From assembly GCA_029194675.1 (NCBI GenBank), contig JARFXP010000002.1:558001-622000 (forward strand): 64,000 nucleotides of DNA. The letters run 5' to 3'. Under the pieces are notes generated by a model. It saw only the letters and a list, made by a program, of their open reading frames with translations, was not told where the DNA came from and searched no databases. Shown one piece after another: positions 1-7,764 of the stretch. Source of the DNA: Nitrospira sp. Its GTDB lineage: Bacteria > Nitrospirota > Nitrospiria > Nitrospirales > Nitrospiraceae. Made by a program: the position numbers and the translations under genes. The stretch's first letter is position 1, and each line of letters starts with the position of its first letter.

Positions 1-1
1 G

Positions 2-1906
2 AAAGTCCGGAAGGCCGTTGCCAAGGTCTATGCCGACTGGTGTTTTGAACGGCGAGCGCAGTTGCCTTCTGAATGGACCGCAGTCGATACCGCGACTACG
101 GATGCCAAGTCTCGCGACTTTCTTCGCAGTCGATTTGAAGCTTGCTATCCGTTCCATCCGGCCACGCTGTCCGTCTTCCAGCGCAAGTGGCAGGCGCTGC
201 CCCAGTATCAACAAACTCGAGGCACCCTCGCCATGCTGGCGCAATGGATCTCATGGGCCTATCGAGATGCCTATCAACGTGCCAGGCGCGAGCCGCTCAT
301 TACCCTGGGATCGGCTCCCTTGGAAGTGTCTGAGTTTCGTGGTGTGATTCTTGGACAATTGGGCGAGTCGCGATTGCTTGGCGCCATTCAAGCCGATCTC
401 ACAGATGAGCATAGCCATGCTCGTGCACTCGATGTCGATACCAAAGGCCCCCTTCGGGATATCCATCGTCGAGTGGGCGCGGCGATTCTCTTTGAGTCTT
501 CCGGTGGGCAAGGAGATAAGGCAGCCCATCTGCCAGAGATTCGCTTTGCGTTGGGCGAACCTGAGATTGAGACCACGTCAATCGATAATGCGGCCGTGGC
601 CTTCGAGTCGAAGGGTTATTTCATCAGAAAGGTCGGTCAGGACGGATTCCGGTTTGGTTTCAAACCCACGCTCAAGAAGGTGGTCAGCGATAAGCGCGCC
701 TCCCTAGATGACGACGAGGTGCAGAAAGCCGGTTTGATGGTGGTCAGGAGAGAATTTGAGCGTGGTGCGACCTTGCCGATTGTGACGTTTCCAGAAGACG
801 GCACGGCTATCCAGGATACTCCTCGCTTGACCCTCGTAATTCTCGATCCCGAATCTGAATGGCGTGGCAACGGCACTCTTCGAAGCACCATCGCCGCATG
901 GACCAAGCAGCGCGGGAAATCGCCCAGGCTGTATCCAGGGTCCCTGATTTGGTGCGTCCGGAAGCCAGGCCGTGATCTGAAAGATAAGCTGGAGATGTGG
1001 CTGGCCTGGAAACGTGTGGAAAAGGATCTTACGGACGGCACTCTTGCGGGCGAGTTCGAACGGGCGGACCGGTTCGAGGTGGGAAGCAAGGTTCACGATT
1101 CGGAAGAACTCGCCAGAGATGAAGTGTGGGCGAGCTATCGCTATGTGGTACTGGCGGATAACAAGGAACAAGACGGCTTGAAAGTCATTGACCTAGGGGC
1201 CGGCCATGCGAGCAATTCCGAAACGCTCTGCGGAAGAGTGCTGACGGCTTTGAAGTCTCAAGCCCTGCTCAACGAATCCCCTGGTGCGAGTTATCTCGAA
1301 AGAAAATGGCCCCAGGCCTTCAAGGAGTCCGGCTCGTGGCCACTCGTTAGCCTCCGTCAGGCATTTCTCAATGGCTCAATGGAGCGGTTAATCGATCCCG
1401 ATGCATATCTGCGTCGCTGCATTCCAGACTTTGTCACGCGCGGAGATTTCGGTCTCGCTTCAGGTCAACAGCCTGGCGGCACCTATACGCGGCTCTGGTT
1501 TGAAGAGATGCTGCCGACGGATGAAGTTGCCTTTGATGCCGATGTCTACTTGGTCCTGAGGTCAAGAGCTAAGGCACTCAAGACAAGAGCCCAGACGCCT
1601 CCTGATGTTGGGGAACAGCCTCTTCCCTCTGAACTGCAGCCGACTACTCCTCAACCAGAGGCACCCAGCATGACGGCCATTGCTACTAAGAGGACGCTGC
1701 ACATTACTGGTTCAATTCCTCCGGAGGTCTGGAATCGTCTGGGAACCAAGCTTCTCCCTAAGTTACGCAGTGGCTCCGACCTTCGCCTTGGTTTGGACTT
1801 TACAGTAGACTTTGATTCCGATCAGATAGGCTCATTTCAGGCCGAACTCCGCCAGGTGCTCCAGGATCTTAATCTCTCGCAGGCGGTGCACATCGAGCTC
1901 AGCTAG
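2..1906 (+). CDS. DUF499-type ATPase-like protein, C-terminal part (5' end outside window)
   Basis: The frame is open from base 2 to the TAG at 1904-1906, so the start lies left of the window and only about 634 C-terminal residues are visible. The sequence resembles the C-terminal half of large DUF499 (AAA+-like) proteins, which in other genomes are often found beside DUF1156 DNA methylases and helicases in putative defence islands. No Walker motif is visible because the N-terminal ATPase part is missing. The last ~80 residues follow a Pro/Gln-rich linker (about residues 535-570 of the visible part) and look like a separate small domain. A small zinc-ribbon gene follows 26 bases later. The family call is from recognition only and the role in defence is inference. 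Confidence 0.6.
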   Translation, partial: KVRKAVAKVYADWCFERRAQLPSEWTAVDTATTDAKSRDFLRSRFEACYPFHPATLSVFQRKWQALPQYQQTRGTLAMLAQWISWAYRDAYQRARREPLITLGSAPLEVSEFRGVILGQLGESRLLGAIQADLTDEHSHARALDVDTKGPLRDIHRRVGAAILFESSGGQGDKAAHLPEIRFALGEPEIETTSIDNAAVAFESKGYFIRKVGQDGFRFGFKPTLKKVVSDKRASLDDDEVQKAGLMVVRREFERGATLPIVTFPEDGTAIQDTPRLTLVILDPESEWRGNGTLRSTIAAWTKQRGKSPRLYPGSLIWCVRKPGRDLKDKLEMWLAWKRVEKDLTDGTLAGEFERADRFEVGSKVHDSEELARDEVWASYRYVVLADNKEQDGLKVIDLGAGHASNSETLCGRVLTALKSQALLNESPGASYLERKWPQAFKESGSWPLVSLRQAFLNGSMERLIDPDAYLRRCIPDFVTRGDFGLASGQQPGGTYTRLWFEEMLPTDEVAFDADVYLVLRSRAKALKTRAQTPPDVGEQPLPSELQPTTPQPEAPSMTAIATKRTLHITGSIPPEVWNRLGTKLLPKLRSGSDLRLGLDFTVDFDSDQIGSFQAELRQVLQDLNLSQAVHIELS

Positions 1907-1932
1907 CGTGTAATCGAAGGAGGTCCAACACC

Positions 1933-2097
1933 ATGGCTCTGGTACGGTGCAGTTCGTGCGGTATTAAGCCTCCGGGGCGAGGAGGCTAGAAACGCACCTA
2001 TGCTCGTAGCGTGCTGCCTGTAGGACATCCAAACAGTGGCGTAATCTGCGGCAGCCCGTCTTGCAACCAGCCTGGATTGATCTGGTCAGAAAAAGAT
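1933..2097 (+). pseudogene. Small CxxC zinc-ribbon protein, interrupted by an in-frame amber codon and missing its 3' end
   Basis: An ATG at 1933 behind GGAGG (1919-1923) starts a short protein with a CSSCG motif. Codon 19 (1987-1989) is TAG, yet the same frame continues with a convincing second half: Cys-Gly-Ser-Pro-Ser-Cys, then Pro-Gly-Leu-Ile-Trp and acidic residues. Similar proteins, as I remember them, are about 75-80 residues and have Tyr at the position now TAG, so a single Tyr-to-amber change is likely. Family-like sequence stops near 2097, where the frame runs into the antisense of hicA. The gene follows the DUF499 gene by 26 bases and probably belonged to its operon. Confidence 0.6.
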
Positions 2098-2235
2098 GAC
2101 GTGCTGACGGGGAATGATGACGATGTGTTTGTCGTCGGTCATGGAAATATGTTTGCCTTCTCGAAGGAGATAGAAGCCCACGCGTTTGAGGGCTCTCACG
2201 ACGCGTTCATGAGAGACCTGCGGCAGCTTGGTCAT
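2086..2235 (-). pseudogene. hicA: HicA-like mRNA interferase toxin, C-terminally truncated (49 aa)
   Basis: Starts with ATG at 2235 inside an ATGA overlap with the hicB stop (2232-2235). The N-terminal part is typical HicA: a KLPQVS start, an alpha-helix, then a beta-strand with the catalytic-type His in a GKHISM context and an IIPRQH strand. Normal HicA proteins are about 60-80 residues and continue after this strand with a basic helix; here a stop follows at once after HVIFF. The 3' end coincides with the place where the convergent zinc-ribbon gene also loses family similarity. The toxin is probably inactive, but this is inferred from length only. Confidence 0.7.
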
Positions 2236-2435
2236 GCGCCGACTTCGACGGTCCGCAACTTCTTGAGGCGTTTCAGATCTTCGATGCTGGCGAGGTAAGT
2301 CTTGATGGCGTCCTTGATATTCTCCAAGGCTTCTTCTTCCGTCTCGCCTTGTGAGACGCATCCTTTGAGAGTCGGACAGTACACCACGTACCCTCCGGCT
2401 TCAGAATCTTGTTCCAGAACGATAGGATATTCCAT
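2232..2435 (-). CDS. hicB: HicB-family antitoxin (67 aa)
   Basis: The 67-residue protein has the HicB fold signature: an N-terminal strand, then GGYVVYCPTLKGCVSQGET and a helical EEALENIKDAIKTYL segment. It should bind and neutralise HicA and repress the operon. The start at 2435 is chosen because GAGG lies 8 bases upstream. The order antitoxin-first with a 4-base overlap to the toxin is one of the two usual arrangements for this family. Because its partner is truncated, it may persist as an orphan antitoxin or regulator. Confidence 0.85.
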   Translation of the reverse strand: MEYPIVLEQDSEAGGYVVYCPTLKGCVSQGETEEEALENIKDAIKTYLASIEDLKRLKKLRTVEVGA

Positions 2436-2618
2436 ATATGCCTCGTAAGTCTGACGATTGGGAAGAATTATAACAGAGTACGGGAGCCAACCTCGAATCC
2501 GCTCGAACAATTCCCCCTGGAATCAACGACATTGCCGTGATTGTGTCGTGGAATGTTCACCATATGGTCAATGTGGAACGGAAGCGTAAGATAAACAGCG
2601 TGAACTTGCGAGAAGGGT

Positions 2619-3215
2619 TTAGCGTCCAGTAGAAGATTTCATGAGACTGTCGGCCTGAGGCGGCAGGAATCCTTGGTAACCTCGGTGGCGTTCAGCCAAC
2701 TCCAAGACGGAGAACGGTTGCCCATCGACGGTTTCCGGCGCCGAAAAGATTTGCCTGAGCGGCCCACCCGCAGCTCCGACGATCTTGCCGGCGAACACTA
2801 CACCCTTTTGCTGCAGCCGAGCGACGGCCTGTTCGATCTCTTCCACCCGAACGGCCACATGGTGAAAGACCTTGTCACCGAATGTATCGACCCAGCCGGG
2901 AATGATGCTGGTCTTACCTCGTGCATCGGGATAGGCTTGGTCTACGAATAGGGCAGGGTAGCCGGTCTTGCGGTAGACCTTCGCGTACCAATCGTCGTAC
3001 TGCAGGGTTTCATCATAGGTATAGCCCAGCTTGACGAATGGCTCAGCTCCACGGTCGATATCGAGCGTTCGAATCGTGACATGATCAATGACCGGCGAAA
3101 AGCCTACGCCGGTCTCGTCAAGCATTGTCTTCAGAGCTCCTGCCGCCCGGTTACGAGCGATATAGGCCGCCACCATCCTTTCCATGAGATCATCGAGTTC
3201 ATGAGCCTGATCCAT
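2619..3215 (-). CDS. VOC-superfamily protein, possible non-haem metal dioxygenase of lysine/aminoadipate catabolism
   Basis: 198 residues from the ATG at 3215, preferred over an upstream TTG (3233) because GAGGTG lies in front of it. It has two glyoxalase/VOC-type half-domains. Candidate metal ligands are His45 (VIDHVTIR), His118 or His119 (KVFHHVAV) and Glu172 (SVLELAER), the spacing expected of a two-His-one-carboxylate site. It begins 14 bases after the aldehyde dehydrogenase stop and is the last gene of a three-gene operon that makes 2-aminoadipate, so a step on a related acid (for example 2-oxoadipate) is plausible. That assignment is inference; known 2-oxoadipate dioxygenases (DUF1338) are longer and look different. 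Confidence 0.6.
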   Translation of the reverse strand: MDQAHELDDLMERMVAAYIARNRAAGALKTMLDETGVGFSPVIDHVTIRTLDIDRGAEPFVKLGYTYDETLQYDDWYAKVYRKTGYPALFVDQAYPDARGKTSIIPGWVDTFGDKVFHHVAVRVEEIEQAVARLQQKGVVFAGKIVGAAGGPLRQIFSAPETVDGQPFSVLELAERHRGYQGFLPPQADSLMKSSTGR

Positions 3216-3229
3216 TGGTCGCACCTCGT

Positions 3230-4759
3230 TCAAGATCCGAACTTAATCCCTTGCGCCAGTGGTAATTCTGTTCCCCAGTTGACCGTGTTGGTCTGACGGC
3301 GCATATAGGCTTTCCAGGAATCAGACCCTGCTTCGCGGCCTCCTCCTGTGTCCTTCTCCCCTCCGAACGCTCCGCCGATCTCGGCTCCAGAGGTTCCAAT
3401 ATTGATGTTCGCAATCCCGCAATCGCTTCCGGCAACCGACAGAAACCTCTCGCTGTGGCGCACATCGTTCGAAAACATCGCCGACGAGAGTCCCTGGGGA
3501 ACGTCGTTCTGTATCTGAATGGCCTCGTCGATGGTCTGGAAGGTCATGACATACAGAATAGGGGCGAAGGTCTCACGCTGCACGATGGGCCATTGGTTTT
3601 GTGCCCTGATGATCGTCGGTTCAACAAAATACCCGGGCCGATTCAACACATGTCCGCCGAAGAGAACCTCCCCTCCTTCCTTCTTGATTTCATCGAGCGC
3701 GGCACGATAGCCCTCCACGGCCACATGGTCGATGAGCGGCCCCAGGAGCACGTCTTTTTCCAGCGGATTGCCGATCTGCACTTGGGCATAGGCCTTCACG
3801 AGCCTGCCGACCAATTCCTCGTAGCGTGACTCGTGAACGATCAAACGTCTCGTTGTCGTGCATCGCTGCCCGGCGGTTCCGACGGCTCCGAATAGGATAG
3901 CGCGCAGGGCGAGGTCCAAATCGGCAGTCTGATCGACGATGACGGCATTGTTGCCGCTGAGTTCCAGGAGGGTTCGGCCCAATCGTTGTCCGACTAAAGA
4001 AGCGACTCGTCGACCGACCGGCACCGACCCGGTAAACGAGATCAGCGGCAAACGTTCATCCTGCACCATCTGCTCGGCAAGAGCCGGCTGGTCGGCAATG
4101 AACAGCGAAAAAATGCCCGAATAGCCCTGTTGCTGCATCACGCGATTACAAATTTGCTGCACCGCGACGGCACAGAGCGGGGCCTTGGGCGAGGGTTTCC
4201 AGATGACCGTATCGCCGGCAATCGCGGCCACAAACGCATTCCAGGCCCACACGGCAACAGGAAAATTAAACGCGGTGATGACGCCGACCGGTCCTAACGG
4301 ATGCCACTGTTCACTCATCCGGTGGGCCGACCGCTCGGACTGCATCGTGACGCCGTAGAGCATCCGCGACTGGCCGACGGCGAAATCCGCCATATCGATC
4401 ATCTCTTGCACTTCCCCATCGCCTTCGGCCTTGATCTTGCCGACTTCCAGCGAAACCAGCGTCCCCAATTGGTCCTTCTTTTCGCGGAGGGCTTGGCCGA
4501 TCAGTCGGACGATCTCGCCACGCTTCGGTGCCGGTACCACTCGCCAGGTGCGGAAAGCCTCAAGCGATTCTTTCACGATTCGCTGATAGTCCGCTAAAGA
4601 ACACGGATACACTCCGGCTATCTGCTCGCCTGTTGAGGGATTGATCGACGACAGGAGGGACCCATCATTACGACCGGACCACCAGCTATTGCCGGTACTT
4701 CCGCCGGAATTCACGGCTTGGATGCCCAGGTCTCTCAGCGCACTGTGTATTGTGCTCAT
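3230..4759 (-). CDS. ALDH7-type aldehyde dehydrogenase (aminoadipate-semialdehyde dehydrogenase)
   Basis: 509 residues, the usual length for ALDH7A1/PCD-type enzymes. These oxidise 2-aminoadipate 6-semialdehyde (in equilibrium with piperideine-6-carboxylate) to 2-aminoadipate with NAD. Visible features are the FNFPVAVWAWN cofactor region, FTGSVPVGRRVA, the general-base Glu in LLELSGNNA and the nucleophilic Cys in GTAGQRCTTTRRL. The ATG overlaps the stop of the upstream dehydrogenase gene (ATGA, 4756-4759), which indicates translational coupling. The pairing with a lysine 6-dehydrogenase/saccharopine-type dehydrogenase supports the substrate assignment. Confidence 0.87.
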   Translation of the reverse strand: MSTIHSALRDLGIQAVNSGGSTGNSWWSGRNDGSLLSSINPSTGEQIAGVYPCSLADYQRIVKESLEAFRTWRVVPAPKRGEIVRLIGQALREKKDQLGTLVSLEVGKIKAEGDGEVQEMIDMADFAVGQSRMLYGVTMQSERSAHRMSEQWHPLGPVGVITAFNFPVAVWAWNAFVAAIAGDTVIWKPSPKAPLCAVAVQQICNRVMQQQGYSGIFSLFIADQPALAEQMVQDERLPLISFTGSVPVGRRVASLVGQRLGRTLLELSGNNAVIVDQTADLDLALRAILFGAVGTAGQRCTTTRRLIVHESRYEELVGRLVKAYAQVQIGNPLEKDVLLGPLIDHVAVEGYRAALDEIKKEGGEVLFGGHVLNRPGYFVEPTIIRAQNQWPIVQRETFAPILYVMTFQTIDEAIQIQNDVPQGLSSAMFSNDVRHSERFLSVAGSDCGIANINIGTSGAEIGGAFGGEKDTGGGREAGSDSWKAYMRRQTNTVNWGTELPLAQGIKFGS

Positions 4760-5847
4760 CGGAAGCAGGCTCCAAAATCATTGTCCAAGAAATCTTTCAA
4801 CAATACGGATTCCTGAGTGACGAATCCATGGTACGCCGATGGATGGGTCAACACAAGATCCATGACGCAGCAGGCACTGGATGCGGTCGTCACTTGGATC
4901 GCCGACCAGAGTTTGCCCTTGATGCACTGCGGATACACTTTCTTCACATAATTTTCCTCAAAGAACCCATCTTCGTTTCTTCCCGTGACCGAGGCATAGA
5001 TCAAGACGACGTCCTGGAGGGTTTGGGGAACGGCATGTTCCAGTATTCGCTTCAGGGTCTCTCGGTCTTCATTGAGTTTGAGGTCCTTCATCAACAGGTG
5101 GATCTTTTCGCAGTGGCCGGGATAACGGAGAGTTTTATAGTTCATCGTTCGAACTTTACCGACATAACTGTCGGCCAAGGTACCCAATCCACCAGAGGTG
5201 TTGAACGCTTCGTACAGCAGCCCATCCAGCTCGATCGTTTCGTAGCCTTCGAGCGGTTGCAGCTGGACTTTCTCACCTGCTTCTATGCCGTAACACACAT
5301 TGCCGTATTCATTAATGAGTCCATCAGTGGACCAGGTGAGCGAGTACTTGAGGGCATTACTCGGATGGACGGGCAGCGCGCCCACCCGCATCTTGACCGT
5401 ATCCAGCGTTTCAAAGTGGGTCATCAGTTCGTGCGCCACGATACTGATGAAACCAGGTGCGAGACCACATTGCGGCACAAAGGCATGCGGGGCACCAGCG
5501 CTCAAAACCTTGATTTGGTTCGTCACTTCGACATCCTCCGTCAGGTCGAAGTAGTGCAGATTATGGGTCAAAGCCAGTCCGGCGACGGTCGGATTACAGA
5601 AATAGGGAAGGCTCGAGAGAACGGCGTCGAATTGATGAACTGAGAGATAGGTCCCGACTGCATCCGGATGCCGTACATCCAGCAGACATGGGGTGACCCG
5701 TTCCAAACCGAGATCTTCGACCAGATGCTTCGGCGCATCCAAGGTCATGTCGCCCAGATGAACCTCGTACCGGCCATGTTGATTGAGCAGGCAGGCAATC
5801 AGAGATCCGATCTTGCCGGCACCGAGGACGAGCACACGATTCATCAT
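4756..5847 (-). CDS. Saccharopine dehydrogenase-family protein, likely lysine 6-dehydrogenase
   Basis: 363 residues with an N-terminal Rossmann motif (VLVLGAGKIGSLIACLL) and the saccharopine-dehydrogenase fold (SLPYFCNPTVAGLA, CGLAPGFISIVAHEL). The length fits lysine 6-dehydrogenase, which oxidatively deaminates L-lysine to aminoadipate semialdehyde; a reductase of the saccharopine route is the alternative. It is the first gene of the operon, with the aldehyde dehydrogenase overlapping its stop by 4 bases. Two ATG codons stand in tandem (5847, 5844). No Shine-Dalgarno is present and a promoter sits directly upstream (see the promoter entry). Confidence 0.75.
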   Translation of the reverse strand: MMNRVLVLGAGKIGSLIACLLNQHGRYEVHLGDMTLDAPKHLVEDLGLERVTPCLLDVRHPDAVGTYLSVHQFDAVLSSLPYFCNPTVAGLALTHNLHYFDLTEDVEVTNQIKVLSAGAPHAFVPQCGLAPGFISIVAHELMTHFETLDTVKMRVGALPVHPSNALKYSLTWSTDGLINEYGNVCYGIEAGEKVQLQPLEGYETIELDGLLYEAFNTSGGLGTLADSYVGKVRTMNYKTLRYPGHCEKIHLLMKDLKLNEDRETLKRILEHAVPQTLQDVVLIYASVTGRNEDGFFEENYVKKVYPQCIKGKLWSAIQVTTASSACCVMDLVLTHPSAYHGFVTQESVLLKDFLDNDFGACFR

Positions 5848-5880
5848 GACGCATTATACTCTACCCTGGAATTCTGACAC
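5847..5880 (-). promoter_or_regulatory. Sigma-70-type promoter giving a leaderless or near-leaderless lysine operon mRNA
   Basis: On the minus strand a perfect TATAAT (5853-5858) is preceded after 16 bases by GTGTCA (5875-5880, 4 of 6 matches to TTGACA). Only five bases separate the -10 box from the first ATG (5847), so transcription would begin at or next to the start codon. There is no ribosome-binding site, which agrees with leaderless initiation. Confidence 0.55.
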
Positions 5881-5917
5881 TCGCTTTGAGAAATGGTGCG
5901 CCCGACAGACCGAGTCG

Positions 5918-6238
5918 TCACTGTTGATCGAGAGCATCGACGACATACTGCAGACGGTTGGTCGGTTCCGTTGTCGTCTGACTGTACCGGCAAGGAGGAA
6001 TATCGGCCTGCAGTCTTCGTAAGAGCGTCGCCATCTTCATCGTGCCGGGCACTTCGCAGATCCAGACATGCATGCCGGATTCCAGCTCATCAAAATGACG
6101 CAGGACGCGAAACCCTGGCTGCTCCATAAAGTAGGCGGAGAGAAAACCGTTCACAGCCGTCACGACCCAGGGATGTTCCTTGATATAGCGGTAACTCAGC
6201 CGCAGTTCCGTCATCGAGACTTGCTCTTCAGACTCCAT
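5918..6238 (-). CDS. Hypothetical protein (106 aa)
   Basis: A 106-residue soluble protein with no domain I recognise. It is mixed helix/strand with an aromatic-rich N-terminal half and Gln/Thr-rich C-terminus. The ATG at 6238 lacks a clear ribosome-binding site; the ATG at 6214 (MTELRLSYRY) has GAAGAG upstream and is an equally good start. It is divergent from nothing and is followed on the same strand by the lysine operon promoter region, which it does not overlap. Confidence 0.5.
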   Translation of the reverse strand: MESEEQVSMTELRLSYRYIKEHPWVVTAVNGFLSAYFMEQPGFRVLRHFDELESGMHVWICEVPGTMKMATLLRRLQADIPPCRYSQTTTEPTNRLQYVVDALDQQ

Positions 6239-6298
6239 CGCCGCACTCTATCAATTCGGACTATGACCCCGCCACTACCTCAATGGAATGTCTGTGTG

Positions 6299-6823
6299 TT
6301 ATTGAGCTTGACCGGAAGGTGCAGCGGGTGGTGAAGCGAGCGACCCACCGAACTGAGCGGATCGAAAGGATTCGTGCCACGACAACAATTGCCAGATGCC
6401 GTTGCGACGTTCGAGAACCCCGGTTTCCCGCATCGGGAGCACGGTCCGTTTCAATGCAGGTCCATCGGCAACATAGCGGATATAATCAAGTTCCATCGCA
6501 TACCAGGCCACGTCTCCCTTGGTCCACACCGTAAGTTCATGAATCGGAATCTCGATCTTCTGAGAATTGACGAATTCGTCTCGCATTCCCTTCTCAAGCT
6601 CCGTCCAGCCGATGTACTTACGTCCGGCGACCGCGTAACTGATGATATCGTCATCGTGTGCCATCAGTCGTGAAAGCGTCGGGAGGTCTTTTTCGGCGTT
6701 GGCGCGCACCATCCGGCGGATGGCCGACTCTGGATCATCTGAGGGCTCGGACGCGATTGTGGCGGTCGGGACAGTCATGAACAGAGTCAGACCACACCAG
6801 GCAAACAGTCTGAGACAGGTCAT
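6299..6823 (-). CDS. Exported SnoaL-like (DUF4440/NTF2 fold) protein
   Basis: 174 residues. Residues 1-24 form a signal peptide (hydrophobic LRLFAWCGLTLFMTVPTA, cleavage near ATIASEP). The mature part reads as an NTF2-like SnoaL/DUF4440 domain: a SAIRRMVRANAEKDL helix, HDDDIISYAVAGRKYIGW, WTKGDVAWYAMELDYI, and a final NGIWQLLSWHES strand. Proteins of this family bind small ligands or act as simple enzymes; no specific function can be assigned. A purine-rich AAAGAGAG lies 8 bases before the ATG. Confidence 0.7.
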   Translation of the reverse strand: MTCLRLFAWCGLTLFMTVPTATIASEPSDDPESAIRRMVRANAEKDLPTLSRLMAHDDDIISYAVAGRKYIGWTELEKGMRDEFVNSQKIEIPIHELTVWTKGDVAWYAMELDYIRYVADGPALKRTVLPMRETGVLERRNGIWQLLSWHESFRSAQFGGSLASPPAAPSGQAQ

Positions 6824-6900
6824 GGAGAACTCTCTTTCATCAACAAACTCAAGTTCCCGCCCTGTAGGTCATCAATCACGGGAATGAAGGAAGAATCAAA

Positions 6901-7407
6901 TCAACGTTCCCATCGATACCCGACGAGAAACGGCATGACCGTCAACACGCCGAGCGCGCCGATGGGAATCGTTCCAACAGCAGCGTCTTGACTGGTGACG
7001 TACCCCTCGAACGACAGACTCTGAAGGGCTTGTATGACTGTCCACTCCGAGATCAGCATGAGGCAGAGGGCCACAAGTCCAACACCGAGGCGAATGCCGG
7101 GCAGGGGAGGCAAGGTGAATCGGTCTACCACCCACCGCGCCCCGATCATGGTGGCGAGAAGCACGTTCGGAATCTCCAGTATCTCGGCAAGTTTCTCGCC
7201 GACATGCAGAGCCACCACTTGTAGGCGAATGACCTCCAGAACAAACTCCGCTCCGACCGAGACCAGGAAATAGATGGTGCCGGCCTTCAGCACCTGCACA
7301 AGACCATGCGGTCTCTCGCTACCGGGTGTGTGATCCGGCACGGGACTCACAGGATATGTCGCATCGCTGAGTGGGGAGTCAACTCGGCGCCTCCTTATGT
7401 AGACCAA
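6901..7407 (-). CDS. Predicted integral membrane protein
   Basis: 168 residues with about three to four hydrophobic segments (roughly residues 44-60, 82-92, 102-122 and 143-163 of the longest reading frame). I do not recognise the family. The start is uncertain: the longest frame begins with TTG at 7407, while a strong AAGGAGG lies inside the first codons and would serve a start slightly further in, although no in-frame ATG follows at the right distance. Conserved-looking features are a Gly-rich PLPGIRLGVGLVAL segment and a final GYRWER. Confidence 0.5.
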   Translation of the reverse strand: MVYIRRRRVDSPLSDATYPVSPVPDHTPGSERPHGLVQVLKAGTIYFLVSVGAEFVLEVIRLQVVALHVGEKLAEILEIPNVLLATMIGARWVVDRFTLPPLPGIRLGVGLVALCLMLISEWTVIQALQSLSFEGYVTSQDAAVGTIPIGALGVLTVMPFLVGYRWER

Positions 7408-7556
7408 ATGTAGACCAAGGGATAGCCGATTATTTTTGGTAGGTCAGTCTAGCGGAAAATCACGGACAGATCTATGGCCTGAAGAATGTGGAACGGCGAG
7501 GGAGCCTCATGGCCTGACAACCCTGAGACCCCACCATCCTGGGGGCGTAGAAGGAA

Positions 7557-7764
7557 TGACGACTGATAACATTCCGCGCTCTCTACGAGGCGTTGGGAGG
7601 CAAGTTGATCAAAGACGGTTTCACGAACCAGCAGGACCTTGATGCATACGTGAAGCATCAACACCTCGTCCTGCCGGTCGTCGATCAACAAGGGCAGCGA
7701 GCGTTCAGTACAAGATGGAAGGGAGAAAGGAACCGGCAGGCTTCTGATACAGTCCGAGGCTCAT
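7557..7764 (+). pseudogene. Possible remnant of a small gene with a frameshift
   Basis: A protein-like stretch (RALYEALGGKLIKDGF, then QDLDAYVKHQHLVLPVVDQQ) is open between a stop at 7557-7559 and a TGA at 7762-7764 but has no standard start in its frame. An ATG at 7556 in the next frame runs MTTDNIPRS and could be the original start after a one-base shift near 7575-7580. The 3' end overlaps the convergent acetyltransferase gene. I cannot name a family, and the call could be wrong. Confidence 0.25.

Noticed and set aside
4750..5643. Plus-strand open frame of 297 codons opposite the lysine dehydrogenase gene
   Set aside because: Antisense shadow of a gene with clear motifs and operon structure; no ribosome-binding site of its own.
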